Positions 1 to 8,186 of a stretch of 64,000 nt of DNA are shown here, piece after piece. Source of the DNA: Mesorhizobium loti (GTDB lineage: Bacteria > Pseudomonadota > Alphaproteobacteria > Rhizobiales > Rhizobiaceae); NCBI RefSeq assembly GCF_002858745.1, contig NZ_PJRO01000006.1, forward strand, positions 124,001-188,000. The letters run 5' to 3'. The stretch's first letter is position 1; each line of letters starts with the position of its first letter. The position numbers were made by a program, and so were the translations under genes. Under the pieces are notes generated by a model. The model searched no databases and was not told where the DNA came from. It saw nothing but the letters and a program-made list of their open reading frames with translations.

Positions 1-863
1 CCATCAGCCTTCGAGAGGGCGTCCGAGTAAAGCGTGCCGCCCACTTTGACGTCTGTCTCGACCGAGATCTGTTCGATGAGGCGTGGGTTGCTGATGTTTT
101 CGACAAAGATCGCCGCCGCCTTGTCCTGTTTCACCTGTTCGACCAGTTTGGCGACGTCGGCAGCCGACGGCTCGGATTCGGTCGAAAGACCCTGTGGGGC
201 CAGGAAAGTCAGCCCGTATTCATGCTCGAAATAGCCGAAGGCATCGTGCGAGGTGATGACGACGCGTTTTTCCTGGGGGATGGCGGCAATCGCCTCGCGC
301 ACCTCCTTGTCAAGGGCATCGAGCTTTTCGGTATAGGCGGCGGCGTTGGCCATATAGCTGTCACAGCCGGCGCTGTCGGCATTGCAGAAAGCGTCGGCGA
401 TGTTCTTCACATAGACCTTGGCGTTCACGACCGACTGGAAGGCATGCGGGTCGGTGGAGCCATGGTTATGGCCTTCGTGAGATTCACCCTCGGCTTCGGC
501 GAATTCCTTTTTGAAGTCGATCGGCGTGATGCCTTTGGTCAATTCGACGATGGCCGCCTTGCTGGCGCTCGCCTCGACGAGGCGCTGCAGGAAGCCTTCG
601 AAATGCAGGCCATTGACGAGAACCAGCTTGGCCGAGGCCATTGAAACAGCATCGGCCGGGCTCGGCTCATAGACATGGGCGTCGCCGTCGGGGCCAACCA
701 GTGTTGTCACGTCGACGCGATCGCCGCCGACATTCTTGGCGAAATCACCGATGATCGAAAAGCTCGCCACCACCTTCAATGGTTCGGCAAAGGCGTGGCC
801 GGTGGTCATGGTTGTTAATGTTATAACACTCAGAATCAGGGCGTGACGGATCGATTTCAGCAT
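1..863 (-). CDS. aztC: Zinc ABC transporter substrate-binding protein AztC (3' end cut by window edge)
   Basis: Periplasmic metal-binding lipid-free receptor of the cluster A-I (TroA/ZnuA) family that hands zinc to the AztB permease. My translation starts at ATG 863 and runs off the window at base 1, giving about 287 residues with only the extreme C terminus missing. Residues 1-26 are a signal peptide ending HAFA. Likely metal ligands are H63 (DAHVYEP), H140 (DPHAF), H206 (SHDAF) and the Asp of the YSDALS segment near residue 281. A short His-rich loop (H129, H132, H134) precedes the second ligand, as in zinc rather than manganese receptors. C160 and C167 may form a disulfide. It lies 19 bases after aztB in the same operon. 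A ZnuA or Mn receptor is the alternative; zinc is favoured by the His loop and the His-rich ATPase tail. Confidence 0.85.
   Translation of the reverse strand, partial: MLKSIRHALILSVITLTTMTTGHAFAEPLKVVASFSIIGDFAKNVGGDRVDVTTLVGPDGDAHVYEPSPADAVSMASAKLVLVNGLHFEGFLQRLVEASASKAAIVELTKGITPIDFKKEFAEAEGESHEGHNHGSTDPHAFQSVVNAKVYVKNIADAFCNADSAGCDSYMANAAAYTEKLDALDKEVREAIAAIPQEKRVVITSHDAFGYFEHEYGLTFLAPQGLSTESEPSAADVAKLVEQVKQDKAAAIFVENISNPRLIEQISVETDVKVGGTLYSDALSKAD
819..828. promoter_or_regulatory. Perfect TGTTATAACA palindrome inside aztC signal-peptide codons
   Basis: A 10-base perfect palindrome lies within the region coding for residues 12-15 of AztC. It resembles the core of alphaproteobacterial Zur sites and the imperfect palindrome in the aztA promoter. 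A downstream ATG at 809 exists, but starting there would remove the signal peptide, so I read the site as intragenic. It could be a second Zur contact or chance. Confidence 0.35.
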
Positions 864-882
864 GGCCAACTCCTTTGAACGG

Positions 883-1758
883 TCAGGCGGTTCTGTGGCG
901 ATGGTGGACGAGGCGCGAGCGCAGCACGCCGCGCGGTCCAACCAGAAGGGAAGCGATATAGGCAGCCCCGGCCGACAGGATGATAGCGGGGCCGGACGGC
1001 AGCGCCGCGTGGTAGGACAGAAGCAATCCGGAAACGCAGGAAGCAAACCCGATCGCGACGGCGAGCACGCACATCGGTCCGACCCGCTGGCACCAGAAGC
1101 GGGCGGCGGCGGCGGGCAGGATCATCAAACCGACGGAGAGCAGAGTGCCGAGCGCCTGGAAGCCTCCAACGAGGTTGAGCACCACGAGCCCGAGGAAAAT
1201 GAAATGCACGGGGCTGCCAAGCCCGCTTACCGAGCGCAGGAACAGCGGGTCGAGGCATTCGGCGACAAGCGCCCGCCAAAATACGAAAAGCGCGACCAGT
1301 GTGGCGATAGCAATGCCGCCAATCAGCACAAGCGCCTCGTTGTTGAGGGCGAGCACTGTGCCGAACAGCACATGCATCAGATCGACGCTGGAGCCGCGTA
1401 TCGACACCATCAGCACGCCGATCGCCAGCGAGATCAGGTAGAACGCGGCCATGGAGGCGTCCTCGCGCTGGATGGAGAAGCGCGAAACCGCGCCGGCGCC
1501 GAGTGCGACAACGACGCCCGCGACCAGCCCACCGATCGTCATCGGCAAGATTTCCAGCCCGTAGAACAGGAAACCGGCAGCTGCGCCCGGCAGGATGGCA
1601 TGCGCCATGGCGTCGCCCGATAGGCTCATGCGTCGCAGCATCAGGAAGACACCGATCGGGCATGCGCCGAGCGACAGCATCAGCGACCCGGCCAGGGCGC
1701 GCTGCATGAAGGCAAAATCAGCGAAAGGCGCGATGAAGAAGAGATAGAGCGAATTCAC
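883..1758 (-). CDS. aztB: Zinc ABC transporter permease AztB
   Basis: Inner-membrane permease of the ABC-3 (ZnuB/TroB) family, 291 residues with seven or eight hydrophobic segments spread over the whole protein. It forms the zinc channel between the AztC receptor and the AztA ATPase. Typical family features are the early MLRRMSLSGDAMAHA segment (about residues 41-55), where the cytoplasmic coupling region and the permease core begin, and the glycine-rich late segment LLSVGLMILPAAAAR. The start is GTG 1758, which overlaps the TGA of aztA in a GTGA arrangement, so the two genes are translationally coupled. The neighbours fix its role; metal specificity itself cannot be read from the permease. 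Confidence 0.88.
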   Translation of the reverse strand: MNSLYLFFIAPFADFAFMQRALAGSLMLSLGACPIGVFLMLRRMSLSGDAMAHAILPGAAAGFLFYGLEILPMTIGGLVAGVVVALGAGAVSRFSIQREDASMAAFYLISLAIGVLMVSIRGSSVDLMHVLFGTVLALNNEALVLIGGIAIATLVALFVFWRALVAECLDPLFLRSVSGLGSPVHFIFLGLVVLNLVGGFQALGTLLSVGLMILPAAAARFWCQRVGPMCVLAVAIGFASCVSGLLLSYHAALPSGPAIILSAGAAYIASLLVGPRGVLRSRLVHHRHRTA

Positions 1759-2582
1759 GATACCACCCTGTGCCTGGCTGGCTGGTCATGATGATCGTGG
1801 TCATGGTGCGCGTGATCGTGGCTATGCTCGCCGTGGCCATGATCGTGACCTTCCGGCTCGCACCAGGGCGCATCATCTTCCCAGGCTTCATGAAACCTGC
1901 GGGCGCGCAGCATGTTTTCCGCGCTCAGCGCCGCTGATGTATCGCCCCACGCCACCGGGCGACGCGCAAGCAGTAGCGTTTCAGGAAAATTCTGCCGCAC
2001 CAGTTCGAGATCGTGTGCAACGACCATCACCGTGCGGTCTTCGCCGTGCCAGCGCTTGATCAACGCGATCAGGTCACCAACCGTCTTGGTGTCAATGGCG
2101 TTGAACGGCTCGTCGAGCAGGATGAGATCGGCATCCTGCACCAGCACGCGGGCGAAGAGTGCACGCTGCAACTGGCCGCCGGAAAGCGTGTCCAGCGCAC
2201 GAGGTTCGAATCCTTCAAGGCCGACCGCCATCAAAGCCTTGCTCACGGAGGCGCGATCCTCTGCGGTGTGCCGGCCCAACAGACCGCGGCGAGGCCAGAG
2301 GCCGAGCGAGACCAGATCGACGACGCGGGCGGGGAAACTACGGTCGAGCTCTGATTGCTGCGGCAGATAGGCGATGCGGATGCCAGGCATCTTGACGACA
2401 TTGCCGGCCATCGGCCTGAGCGCCCCGACGATACCTTTCATGAGCGTGGATTTACCCGAGCCGTTGGCGCCGACGACCGCGGTCAGCGATCCCTTCTGGA
2501 CGACCCCATTCAGATGATGAATGGCCGGGTGGCTGCCATAGCCCAAGGTGAGGTCGCGAAAGGTGAGGGCGGCTTGGCGCAT
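1755..2582 (-). CDS. aztA: Zinc ABC transporter ATPase AztA with histidine-rich tail
   Basis: ATP-binding subunit that powers zinc import, 275 residues. Walker A is GANGSGKST (38-46), the signature is LSGGQ (about 134-138), Walker B is LILLDEP (about 156-162) and the H-loop His sits in VVAHD. The C-terminal 30 or so residues are extremely His/Asp-rich (repeated HDH and HHDHDHHD units), an addition not needed for ATPase function that would bind zinc in the cytoplasm and may buffer incoming metal or sense it. First gene of aztA-aztB-aztC, preceded by a TTGACA promoter with a Zur-like palindrome in its spacer, so expression under zinc shortage is expected. A znuC label would also be defensible. 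Confidence 0.88.
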   Translation of the reverse strand: MRQAALTFRDLTLGYGSHPAIHHLNGVVQKGSLTAVVGANGSGKSTLMKGIVGALRPMAGNVVKMPGIRIAYLPQQSELDRSFPARVVDLVSLGLWPRRGLLGRHTAEDRASVSKALMAVGLEGFEPRALDTLSGGQLQRALFARVLVQDADLILLDEPFNAIDTKTVGDLIALIKRWHGEDRTVMVVAHDLELVRQNFPETLLLARRPVAWGDTSAALSAENMLRARRFHEAWEDDAPWCEPEGHDHGHGEHSHDHAHHDHDHHDQPARHRVVS

Positions 2583-2608
2583 GGTCGTCCGTGGCTCGTA
2601 TGGGTAGG

Positions 2609-2637
2609 GTCGTATGTTATGTTATTACATGTGTCAA
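2609..2637 (-). promoter_or_regulatory. aztABC promoter with Zur-like operator in the spacer
   Basis: Reading the minus strand there is a perfect -35 TTGACA (2637-2632), a 17-base spacer and a weak -10 TACGAC (2614-2609), about 27 bases before the aztA ATG. The spacer holds ATGTTATTACAT (2619-2630), a 12-base near-palindrome (two mismatched central positions) like rhizobial Zur operators. A repressor bound there would block RNA polymerase directly. Zur control is inferred from the motif plus the zinc genes. Confidence 0.6.
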
Positions 2638-2808
2638 CACGGACCATCAAAAAAGATGCGAGCTCCACCAGAGCGGCAGCTGGAACCTGCTTCGCTATGG
2701 CAGCGGACCATGACTGATTGCGCCTGTGGCCGTATTCGGCGGGCGCGACCTTGTCGGCAGGCGAGGCGCTCTCTAAAGAAGCCCTTCCAATCAGGAAAGG
2801 ACATATCC

Positions 2809-3150
2809 ATGAGCGTTCGTCGCATTGATGTCGGCCCCCGCATGAGCCAGGTGGTCATCCACGGCAACACCGCCTATCTCGCCGGCCAGGTCGGCGAAGG
2901 CAAGACCGTTGGCGAACAGACCAAGGATATCCTGGCGACCGTCGACGCGCTGCTCGCCAAGGCCGGCACCGACAAGACCAAGATCCTGCAGGCGATCATC
3001 TGGCTCTCAGACATGAGCACCTTCGCCGAGATGAACAAGGAATGGGACGCCTGGGTGCCACAGGGCAACACCCCGGCCCGTGCCACCGGCGAGGCCAAGC
3101 TTGCCGGCCCGCAATATCTGGTCGAGATCATCATCACCGCCGCTATCTGA
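2809..3150 (+). CDS. RidA family (YjgF/YER057c/UK114) protein
   Basis: Small 113-residue protein of the RidA superfamily, whose best known members hydrolyse reactive enamine/imine intermediates such as 2-aminoacrylate released by PLP enzymes. Family marks visible are the N-terminal YLAGQVGEG strand-loop, the central [15 protein letters not shown] helix, and the C-terminal [10 protein letters not shown]...YLVEI segment that carries the substrate-carboxylate-binding Arg. The ATG at 2809 has AGGAAAGG eight bases upstream; longer open frames reaching to 2614 lack family similarity. It stands alone between the zinc operon and a convergent hydrolase. It looks like one of the RidA subgroups (Rid1-7) other than the archetype, so the exact substrate is open. 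Confidence 0.85.
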   Translation: MSVRRIDVGPRMSQVVIHGNTAYLAGQVGEGKTVGEQTKDILATVDALLAKAGTDKTKILQAIIWLSDMSTFAEMNKEWDAWVPQGNTPARATGEAKLAGPQYLVEIIITAAI

Positions 3151-3165
3151 GGCGGTCCCGGAATC

Positions 3166-4197
3166 TTATCGTTTTGGAGCGTCGGCAGGTGTCGACGCTC
3201 CAGGATGCATGGCGGGTGGCACGTCATCCATCAACGCCTTTACCCAGACGACGATCCGCTGGGCGATGAAATCAGTCGTGCCCGGCGATATCACATTGCC
3301 GGCGATGACATGATTGTCGGGATCGCCGCTGTTGTCGACCGGAACTTCTTCATGCAAGGCGCCCCAGCGCGAGGCGATCTCGCGCGTACGTTCCGCTCGC
3401 ACCACCTTGTCGTCATTTGAAAAGATGAAAAGCGCGGGCACCTTGGCGTCCCCTACCGGCGCGCCATAGGCAAGTTCGGTCAATGCGGCCATTGGCAGCA
3501 GTGCTATGGTCGGGTAGCGCCATGTCCAATATTTTTCCTGCAGGGCATTGCGCGGCGTAAAAGAGCGTTCCTTGCCGATGACCAGTTCCGCGAGCTGCTT
3601 GCCCCATGGCCATGACAGCATCTCGGAGCCGGAAGCCTGTACGCCATAGTTTGGCGAAATCAGCGCCAGAGCAACGACATCCTCCGATGCACCCAGTTGG
3701 GTTGCTGCCCAGGTTGCGAGCGAAGCGCCGGTCGAGGTGGCGATGACAATCACCTTGTCGCCGATGGCGCGGCCGATGGCGAGTGCCTCCTCGTAGTCAT
3801 TGATCCAGGCGTTGACGTTGCCTTCGGCCATCGCTGCGCCGTCCTGACCGTGGCCGGTCAGGCGCGTGTAGAACAGGTTGGCGTCAAGTTCCTCTGCCAC
3901 CTTGTCGGCCAGTGGACGGGTTTCTTCCTTGGAGGCGGAGAAACCATGGATGTAGACCACGGCAAGCGGTGTCCTGGCATGGATCATCGGATTGGCCCAG
4001 ATGATCTCTTTTTCCAGGCCGTCGCGGATGTTGGAAACCCCGGCTTCCTCACGAAGGAGGTAGGCCTGCGGATCCTCACCGATCTTTGACGCGTCGAAGC
4101 GGATTGTGGTGTCAACCGGTACGCGCGGCCCCAACAGGGCCGCCAGGACGATCAGGATGATCAGGCCCAGCAACATCACCGCGATACGGCGCCCCAT
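3166..4197 (-). CDS. Membrane-anchored alpha/beta hydrolase
   Basis: A 343-residue serine hydrolase of the alpha/beta fold. Residues 4-23 form one transmembrane anchor, so the catalytic domain is probably periplasmic. The oxyanion motif is HGFSAS (84-89), the nucleophile elbow is ATSTGAS with Ser155 (Ala replaces the usual first Gly), the acid is in SNDDKVV (Asp262 or Asp263) and the base is His296 in DNHVIAG. Residues 108-118 give a YTRLTGHG lid-like segment typical of carboxylesterase/monoglyceride-lipase relatives. The C-terminal tail is proline/alanine-rich. The substrate cannot be told from sequence. It is convergent with the RidA gene, leaving only 15 bases between stops. Confidence 0.75.
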   Translation of the reverse strand: MGRRIAVMLLGLIILIVLAALLGPRVPVDTTIRFDASKIGEDPQAYLLREEAGVSNIRDGLEKEIIWANPMIHARTPLAVVYIHGFSASKEETRPLADKVAEELDANLFYTRLTGHGQDGAAMAEGNVNAWINDYEEALAIGRAIGDKVIVIATSTGASLATWAATQLGASEDVVALALISPNYGVQASGSEMLSWPWGKQLAELVIGKERSFTPRNALQEKYWTWRYPTIALLPMAALTELAYGAPVGDAKVPALFIFSNDDKVVRAERTREIASRWGALHEEVPVDNSGDPDNHVIAGNVISPGTTDFIAQRIVVWVKALMDDVPPAMHPGASTPADAPKR

Positions 4198-4278
4198 GAC
4201 AAACTCCAGACTGATCGGCGCAAATTATTGTGGTGGCGGGCCAGAGGCAACGGGTGGACCAGGTGCCGGCTCAAATCC

Positions 4279-4383
4279 CTAGAGCACCTCCGACGAAAAC
4301 AGGATCGCCTCCAATGCTCTATCTCTTTTTTACGCAATTCCGGACGCAAAACCTCTACGCACTTTTGCTGGAATTGCTCTAGA
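4279..4383. repeat. Intergenic palindromic repeat, family 1, copy A
   Basis: About 105 bases bounded by CTAGAGC and GCTCTAGA. The right half (4328-4383) is the reverse complement, with only about three differences, of the left half of the copy at 16171, sharing the core GCAATTCCGGACGCAAAAC. The terminal TAG of the element, read on the minus strand, is the stop codon of the SDR gene at 4379. Confidence 0.8.
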
Positions 4384-5203
4384 CGGGTTGACGTGGTTTG
4401 CGGCCGAAACTCAACGGCCTGTCGCTCCATCCCGTCATCCGGTTGAGGAACCAGTGGCGGAGCGGATGCGGCAGCATACCGAGCACCTTGAGCCACAGCG
4501 TGAAGCGGCGCGGGAAAGTGATCTCGAAGCCGCCCCTTTCAATGCCGCGCATCATGCGGTCGGCAGCGCAGGTCGAGGAAATGAGTGCCGGCAGGCGCAC
4601 GCCGTTCTTCTGCGTCATCGGTGTGTCGATGAACCCGGGATTCATAACCTGGACGCGGATGTTCAGCTTGTCGAGATCGAATTTCAGTGACTGAGCCATG
4701 ACATTGATGGCGGCCTTCGTGGCACCGTAGGCGGCCGTCGTCGGCCAGCCGAAATAGGCGCTGATCGAGCCGACCATGACGATGTGGCCGCGGCCGTGCT
4801 TGCGCATGAATTTCACTGCTGGCACAAGCCCGTGCACGATGCCCATCACATTGACATCGAAGGTGCGACGGAACTTGCGCACCGACAGGTTGTCGCCGGC
4901 AACCTGCGTATAGCTGCCGGCATTGAAGACCGCGAGCACGATGGGGCCGAGATCGGCTTCAATGGCAATGACGGCGTCGGCCATACCCTGTTCATCAGTG
5001 ACATCGCATGGAAAGGCGACGATACGCCCCGGCAGAGAGGCGGTTTCGGCAATCAGCAAGCCGATATGGTCTTCCTCGCGTGCGGTGACCGCCACGATGA
5101 AGCCCTTGGTCGCCAATTCCTTCGCGAGTTCCCTGCCAATGCCGGAACTGCCCCCGGTAATCCAGGCAACGCCGTCTTTCGGGCTGGCCCGATAGAGTGT
5201 CAT
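4379..5203 (-). CDS. SDR family NAD(P)-dependent oxidoreductase
   Basis: Classical short-chain dehydrogenase of 274 residues. The cofactor loop is TGGSSGIG (16-23), NAG is at 94-96, and the catalytic set is Ser146, Tyr159 and Lys163 (YGATK). The PGFIDTPMT segment after the active site is standard for classical SDRs. A C-terminal extension of about 60 residues (TFPRRFTLWLKVLGMLPHPL) is basic and hydrophobic and looks membrane-associating, as in SDRs acting on lipid or acyl substrates. Its substrate is unknown. The TAG stop lies in the end of a dispersed intergenic repeat, so the last residues may have been set by the repeat insertion. Confidence 0.82.
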   Translation of the reverse strand: MTLYRASPKDGVAWITGGSSGIGRELAKELATKGFIVAVTAREEDHIGLLIAETASLPGRIVAFPCDVTDEQGMADAVIAIEADLGPIVLAVFNAGSYTQVAGDNLSVRKFRRTFDVNVMGIVHGLVPAVKFMRKHGRGHIVMVGSISAYFGWPTTAAYGATKAAINVMAQSLKFDLDKLNIRVQVMNPGFIDTPMTQKNGVRLPALISSTCAADRMMRGIERGGFEITFPRRFTLWLKVLGMLPHPLRHWFLNRMTGWSDRPLSFGRKPRQPV

Positions 5204-5417
5204 TCAGTGTCCCGAAAGCTCTTTCAATGGGTCATCTAGCCGTGCGGAAGTCGAAAGGAAAGCATGTTCTTGGATGCCCACTATTTTAGTTTGAGCTGAT
5301 ATTTTCTTTCATTCGCCGAGGTTGCAACAGCGAATGCAAGTGGTCCAGGCCAATTCGAGCCTTGAAACGGCAGGCCGGCGTTTCTAGGGTTCTTTCCAGA
5401 TACGAGAAGGATTCCTC

Positions 5418-6452
5418 ATGCACCGTTCGGTGATCGACGCTATCGGCAACACGCCACTGATCCGCCTGCATCGCGCCTCGGAAGAGACGGGCTGCGAAAT
5501 ACTGGGCAAAGCCGAGTTCATGAACCCGGGCCAGTCGGTTAAGGACCGCGCCGGCCTTTTCATCATCCGCGACGCCGAGCGGCGCGGCCTGCTGAAACCG
5601 GGCGGCGTCATCGTTGAGGGCACTGCCGGCAATACCGGCATTGGACTTACCCTGGTCGCCAAGGCGCTGGGCTATCGCACTGTCATCGTCATTCCCGACA
5701 CGCAGAGCCAGGAAAAGAAGGATACCATCCGGTTGCTCGGCGCTGAGCTGATCGAGGTTCCAGCGGTGCCGTACAAGAACCCCAACAACTATGTGAAACT
5801 GTCCGGCCGCCTTGCCGAACAGATGGCGAAAAGCGAGCCGAACGGTGCGATCTGGGCCAACCAGTTCGACAATGTCGCCAATCGCGATGGCCATATCCGC
5901 ACCACCGCGGAAGAAATCTGGGCGCAGACTGGCGGCAAGGTTCACGGCTTCGTTTCCGCCGTTGGCTCCGGCGGCACGCTGGCCGGCGTAGCCGCGGGCC
6001 TCAAAGGCAAGAGCAAGGATGTGAAGATTGCACTGGCCGATCCCCTGGGCGCGGCTCTCTATTCCTTCTACACCAACGGCGAGCTCAAAGCCGAAGGCAG
6101 CTCGATCACCGAGGGCATCGGGCAGGGACGCATCACCGCCAACCTGGACGGGTTCACACCGGACTTTTCCTTCCAGATCCCTGACGAGGAGGCATTGCCG
6201 ATCGTTTTCGACTTGATCCAGGAAGAAGGCTTGTGCGTCGGCGGCTCGACCGGCATCAACATTGCCGGCGCCATACGCCTGGCCCGCGAACTCGGCCCAG
6301 GTCATACGATTGTGACCATCCTGTGTGACTACGGCACGCGCTACCAATCGAAACTGTTCAATCCGGAGTTCCTCCGCAGCAAGAACCTGCCGACACCGGA
6401 CTGGATGGAGGCTGTAAGCACCATTCCTGTGCCGTTCGAACAGGTGGTGTAA
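5418..6452 (+). CDS. cysK: Cysteine synthase A (O-acetylserine sulfhydrylase)
   Basis: PLP enzyme making L-cysteine from O-acetylserine and sulfide, 344 residues. Lys42 in the GQSVKDRA motif is the Schiff-base lysine, EGTAGNTGIG (67-76) is the substrate-binding loop (family standard EPTSGNTG, here a rhizobial variant), and AVGSGGTLAG is the phosphate-cradling loop. The C-terminal GGSTGIN motif binds the cofactor ring. It is slightly longer than E. coli CysK because of an extended C terminus. The stop overlaps the ATG of the AlaX gene (TAATG), giving translational coupling. A cystathionine beta-synthase is excluded by the length and lack of a regulatory domain. Confidence 0.92.
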   Translation: MHRSVIDAIGNTPLIRLHRASEETGCEILGKAEFMNPGQSVKDRAGLFIIRDAERRGLLKPGGVIVEGTAGNTGIGLTLVAKALGYRTVIVIPDTQSQEKKDTIRLLGAELIEVPAVPYKNPNNYVKLSGRLAEQMAKSEPNGAIWANQFDNVANRDGHIRTTAEEIWAQTGGKVHGFVSAVGSGGTLAGVAAGLKGKSKDVKIALADPLGAALYSFYTNGELKAEGSSITEGIGQGRITANLDGFTPDFSFQIPDEEALPIVFDLIQEEGLCVGGSTGINIAGAIRLARELGPGHTIVTILCDYGTRYQSKLFNPEFLRSKNLPTPDWMEAVSTIPVPFEQVV

Positions 6453-7195
6453 TGGCCTTCAAGACCGAGGCAGTGTTCCGCGACGATTCCTATCTCAAGG
6501 AATTGGAAGCGACCGTGGTGGCTATCAACGACCGCGGTGGCATCATCCTTGACCGTACTGTCTTTTATGCGACTTCCGGCGGCCAGCCCGGCGACACAGG
6601 TCGCTTCGAGCGGGCGGATGGCAGCCAAATTGCGATCGCCGCCACGGTGACCGGCGAAACCAAGGATGAAATCATCCACGTTCCGGCGCCGGAGCAGCCG
6701 GTTCCGGCTGTCGGTGAGAAGCTGAAGGCCGTCATCGATTGGGACCGCCGCTATCTGCTCATGCGCATGCACGCGGCCTGCCACCTGCTTAGTGTCGTGT
6801 GCCCATTTCCCATTACCGGTGCAGCCGTTGCTGAAAACGATTCCCGTGTCGACCTGGACATTGCCGACACCGGCTATTCCAAGGAAGAGGTGACAGCAAA
6901 ATTGATGGATCTGGTGCGGGCCGACCATCCCATTTCCATCCAATGGATCAGCGACGAACAACTGGCCGCCAATCCCGGTCTGGTGAAGTCGAAGAATGTG
7001 CGCCCACCGAGCGGGACCGGCCGTATCCGGCTTGTGCTGATCGGCGAGAACGCATCGGTGGACAGTCAGCCTTGCGGCGGCACCCATGTTGCCCGTACAG
7101 GCGAGGTCGGCGAGATTCATATCGGCAAGATCGAGAAGAAGGGCCGCGAGAACCGGCGCTTCCGCATCCGGTTCGGACCTTTGCCAGCTGCCTGA
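6452..7195 (+). CDS. Alanyl-tRNA editing protein AlaX
   Basis: Free-standing editing domain, 247 residues, that hydrolyses mischarged Ser-tRNA(Ala) or Gly-tRNA(Ala). The zinc ligands of the AlaX/AlaRS editing fold are all present: His107 and His111 (HAACH) and Cys208 and His212 (CGGTH). The substrate loop GGQP is at 43-46, and the GRIRL segment around 190 matches the long AlaX type II form. No synthetase domain is attached. It is coupled to cysK by a one-base stop/start overlap. Pairing a serine-clearing editor with an enzyme that consumes a serine derivative is suggestive, but whether the proteins cooperate is inference. Confidence 0.88.
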   Translation: MAFKTEAVFRDDSYLKELEATVVAINDRGGIILDRTVFYATSGGQPGDTGRFERADGSQIAIAATVTGETKDEIIHVPAPEQPVPAVGEKLKAVIDWDRRYLLMRMHAACHLLSVVCPFPITGAAVAENDSRVDLDIADTGYSKEEVTAKLMDLVRADHPISIQWISDEQLAANPGLVKSKNVRPPSGTGRIRLVLIGENASVDSQPCGGTHVARTGEVGEIHIGKIEKKGRENRRFRIRFGPLPAA

Positions 7196-7204
7196 TCGGT
7201 CCGG

Positions 7205-7312
7205 CTTCAGCGCATGATCCCGAAAAGTTGCAGACTTTTCGGACAAGATCATGCGACAAAACAACGAGATGGAGCGGAGTGCCGATTCATCTCGATCGCG
7301 TTCCGCTCTGAC
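7205..7312. repeat. Intergenic palindromic repeat, family 2
   Basis: Two nested stems. GCATGATC (7212-7219) pairs with GATCATGC (7247-7254), enclosing a CCGAAAAGT/ACTTTTCGG stem. A following segment has an AGCGGA/TCCGCT pairing. The pattern is that of a very common rhizobial intergenic mosaic element. Here it forms the whole space between alaX and sseA and would be transcribed as the sseA leader. Confidence 0.7.
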
Positions 7313-7327
7313 ATCTGGGAGAACAGC

Positions 7328-8182
7328 ATGGCCGAGGACAGCCCCTTTACCGTGGACGCGGACTGGCTTGAGCAGCGGCTCGGCCAGCCGGGTCTCTCGA
7401 TCGTCGATGCTTCCTGGTATCTGCCCGCGCAGAAGCGGGATGCTCGCGGCGAGTATGAGGCCGCGCATATTCCTGGCGCCGTTTTCCTCGATCAGGACGC
7501 CGTTTCAGACCACGGTTCGCCACTGCCGCACACCTTGGCTTCACCGCGCGACTTCGCCCAGTATGTCGGAACAATGGGCATATCAGCCGACGATACGATC
7601 GTCGTTTATGATGGGCCGGGCTTTTTCTCAGCCCCGCGCGCATGGTGGATGTTCCGCGTCATGGGCGTGTTCCAGACCTACATCCTGGACGGCGGATTCG
7701 ATCACTGGAAGGCCGAAGGGCGTCCGGTGACCGCCGAGCCGACCAAGATCGCGCCCGGCATCTTCCATTCTGATTTTGATGCTTCCCGGGTGGCCTCGCT
7801 CGAGGATATGCGCAGTGTCGTCGCCAGCGGTGAAAGCCAGATCGCGGATGCCCGCTCGCCGGGCCGTTTTGCCGGTGCCGAGCCCGAGCCGCGCGCCGGC
7901 GTGCGCGCCGGCCATATGCCCGGCGCGCATAACCTGCCTTATGGCGCGCTTTCAGAAAACGGTGTGCTGCTGCCGAAATCGAAACTGCGGGAAGTTGTCG
8001 AGCAGGCCGGTATCGACTTGTCGAAACCGGTCATCACCTCGTGCGGCTCAGGTGTCACGGCTGCCGTCATCACGCTGGCGCTGGAAACGCTCGGCCATAC
8101 CGACAACCGGCTCTACGACGGTTCCTGGACCGAGTGGGGCGGCCTGCCCGACACGCCGGTCGAAACGGGCAAGGGCCGTTAA
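7328..8182 (+). CDS. sseA: 3-mercaptopyruvate sulfurtransferase
   Basis: Two-domain rhodanese of 284 residues. The N-terminal domain (about 8-135) is inactive and structural, and the C-terminal domain (about 150-280) carries active-site Cys239 in CGSGVTA (239-245). That loop sequence is diagnostic for mercaptopyruvate sulfurtransferase rather than thiosulfate sulfurtransferase (CRKGVT). It transfers sulfane sulfur from 3-mercaptopyruvate, a cysteine transamination product, to thiols or cyanide. The ATG at 7328 follows GGGAG; upstream codons are inside a repeat element and were not included. Context with cysK suggests a cysteine synthesis/degradation set. Confidence 0.9.
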   Translation: MAEDSPFTVDADWLEQRLGQPGLSIVDASWYLPAQKRDARGEYEAAHIPGAVFLDQDAVSDHGSPLPHTLASPRDFAQYVGTMGISADDTIVVYDGPGFFSAPRAWWMFRVMGVFQTYILDGGFDHWKAEGRPVTAEPTKIAPGIFHSDFDASRVASLEDMRSVVASGESQIADARSPGRFAGAEPEPRAGVRAGHMPGAHNLPYGALSENGVLLPKSKLREVVEQAGIDLSKPVITSCGSGVTAAVITLALETLGHTDNRLYDGSWTEWGGLPDTPVETGKGR

Positions 8183-8186
8183 GCGC

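Noticed and set aside
5286..6347. 353-codon minus-strand frame over cysK
   Set aside because: Antisense to cysteine synthase; shadow.
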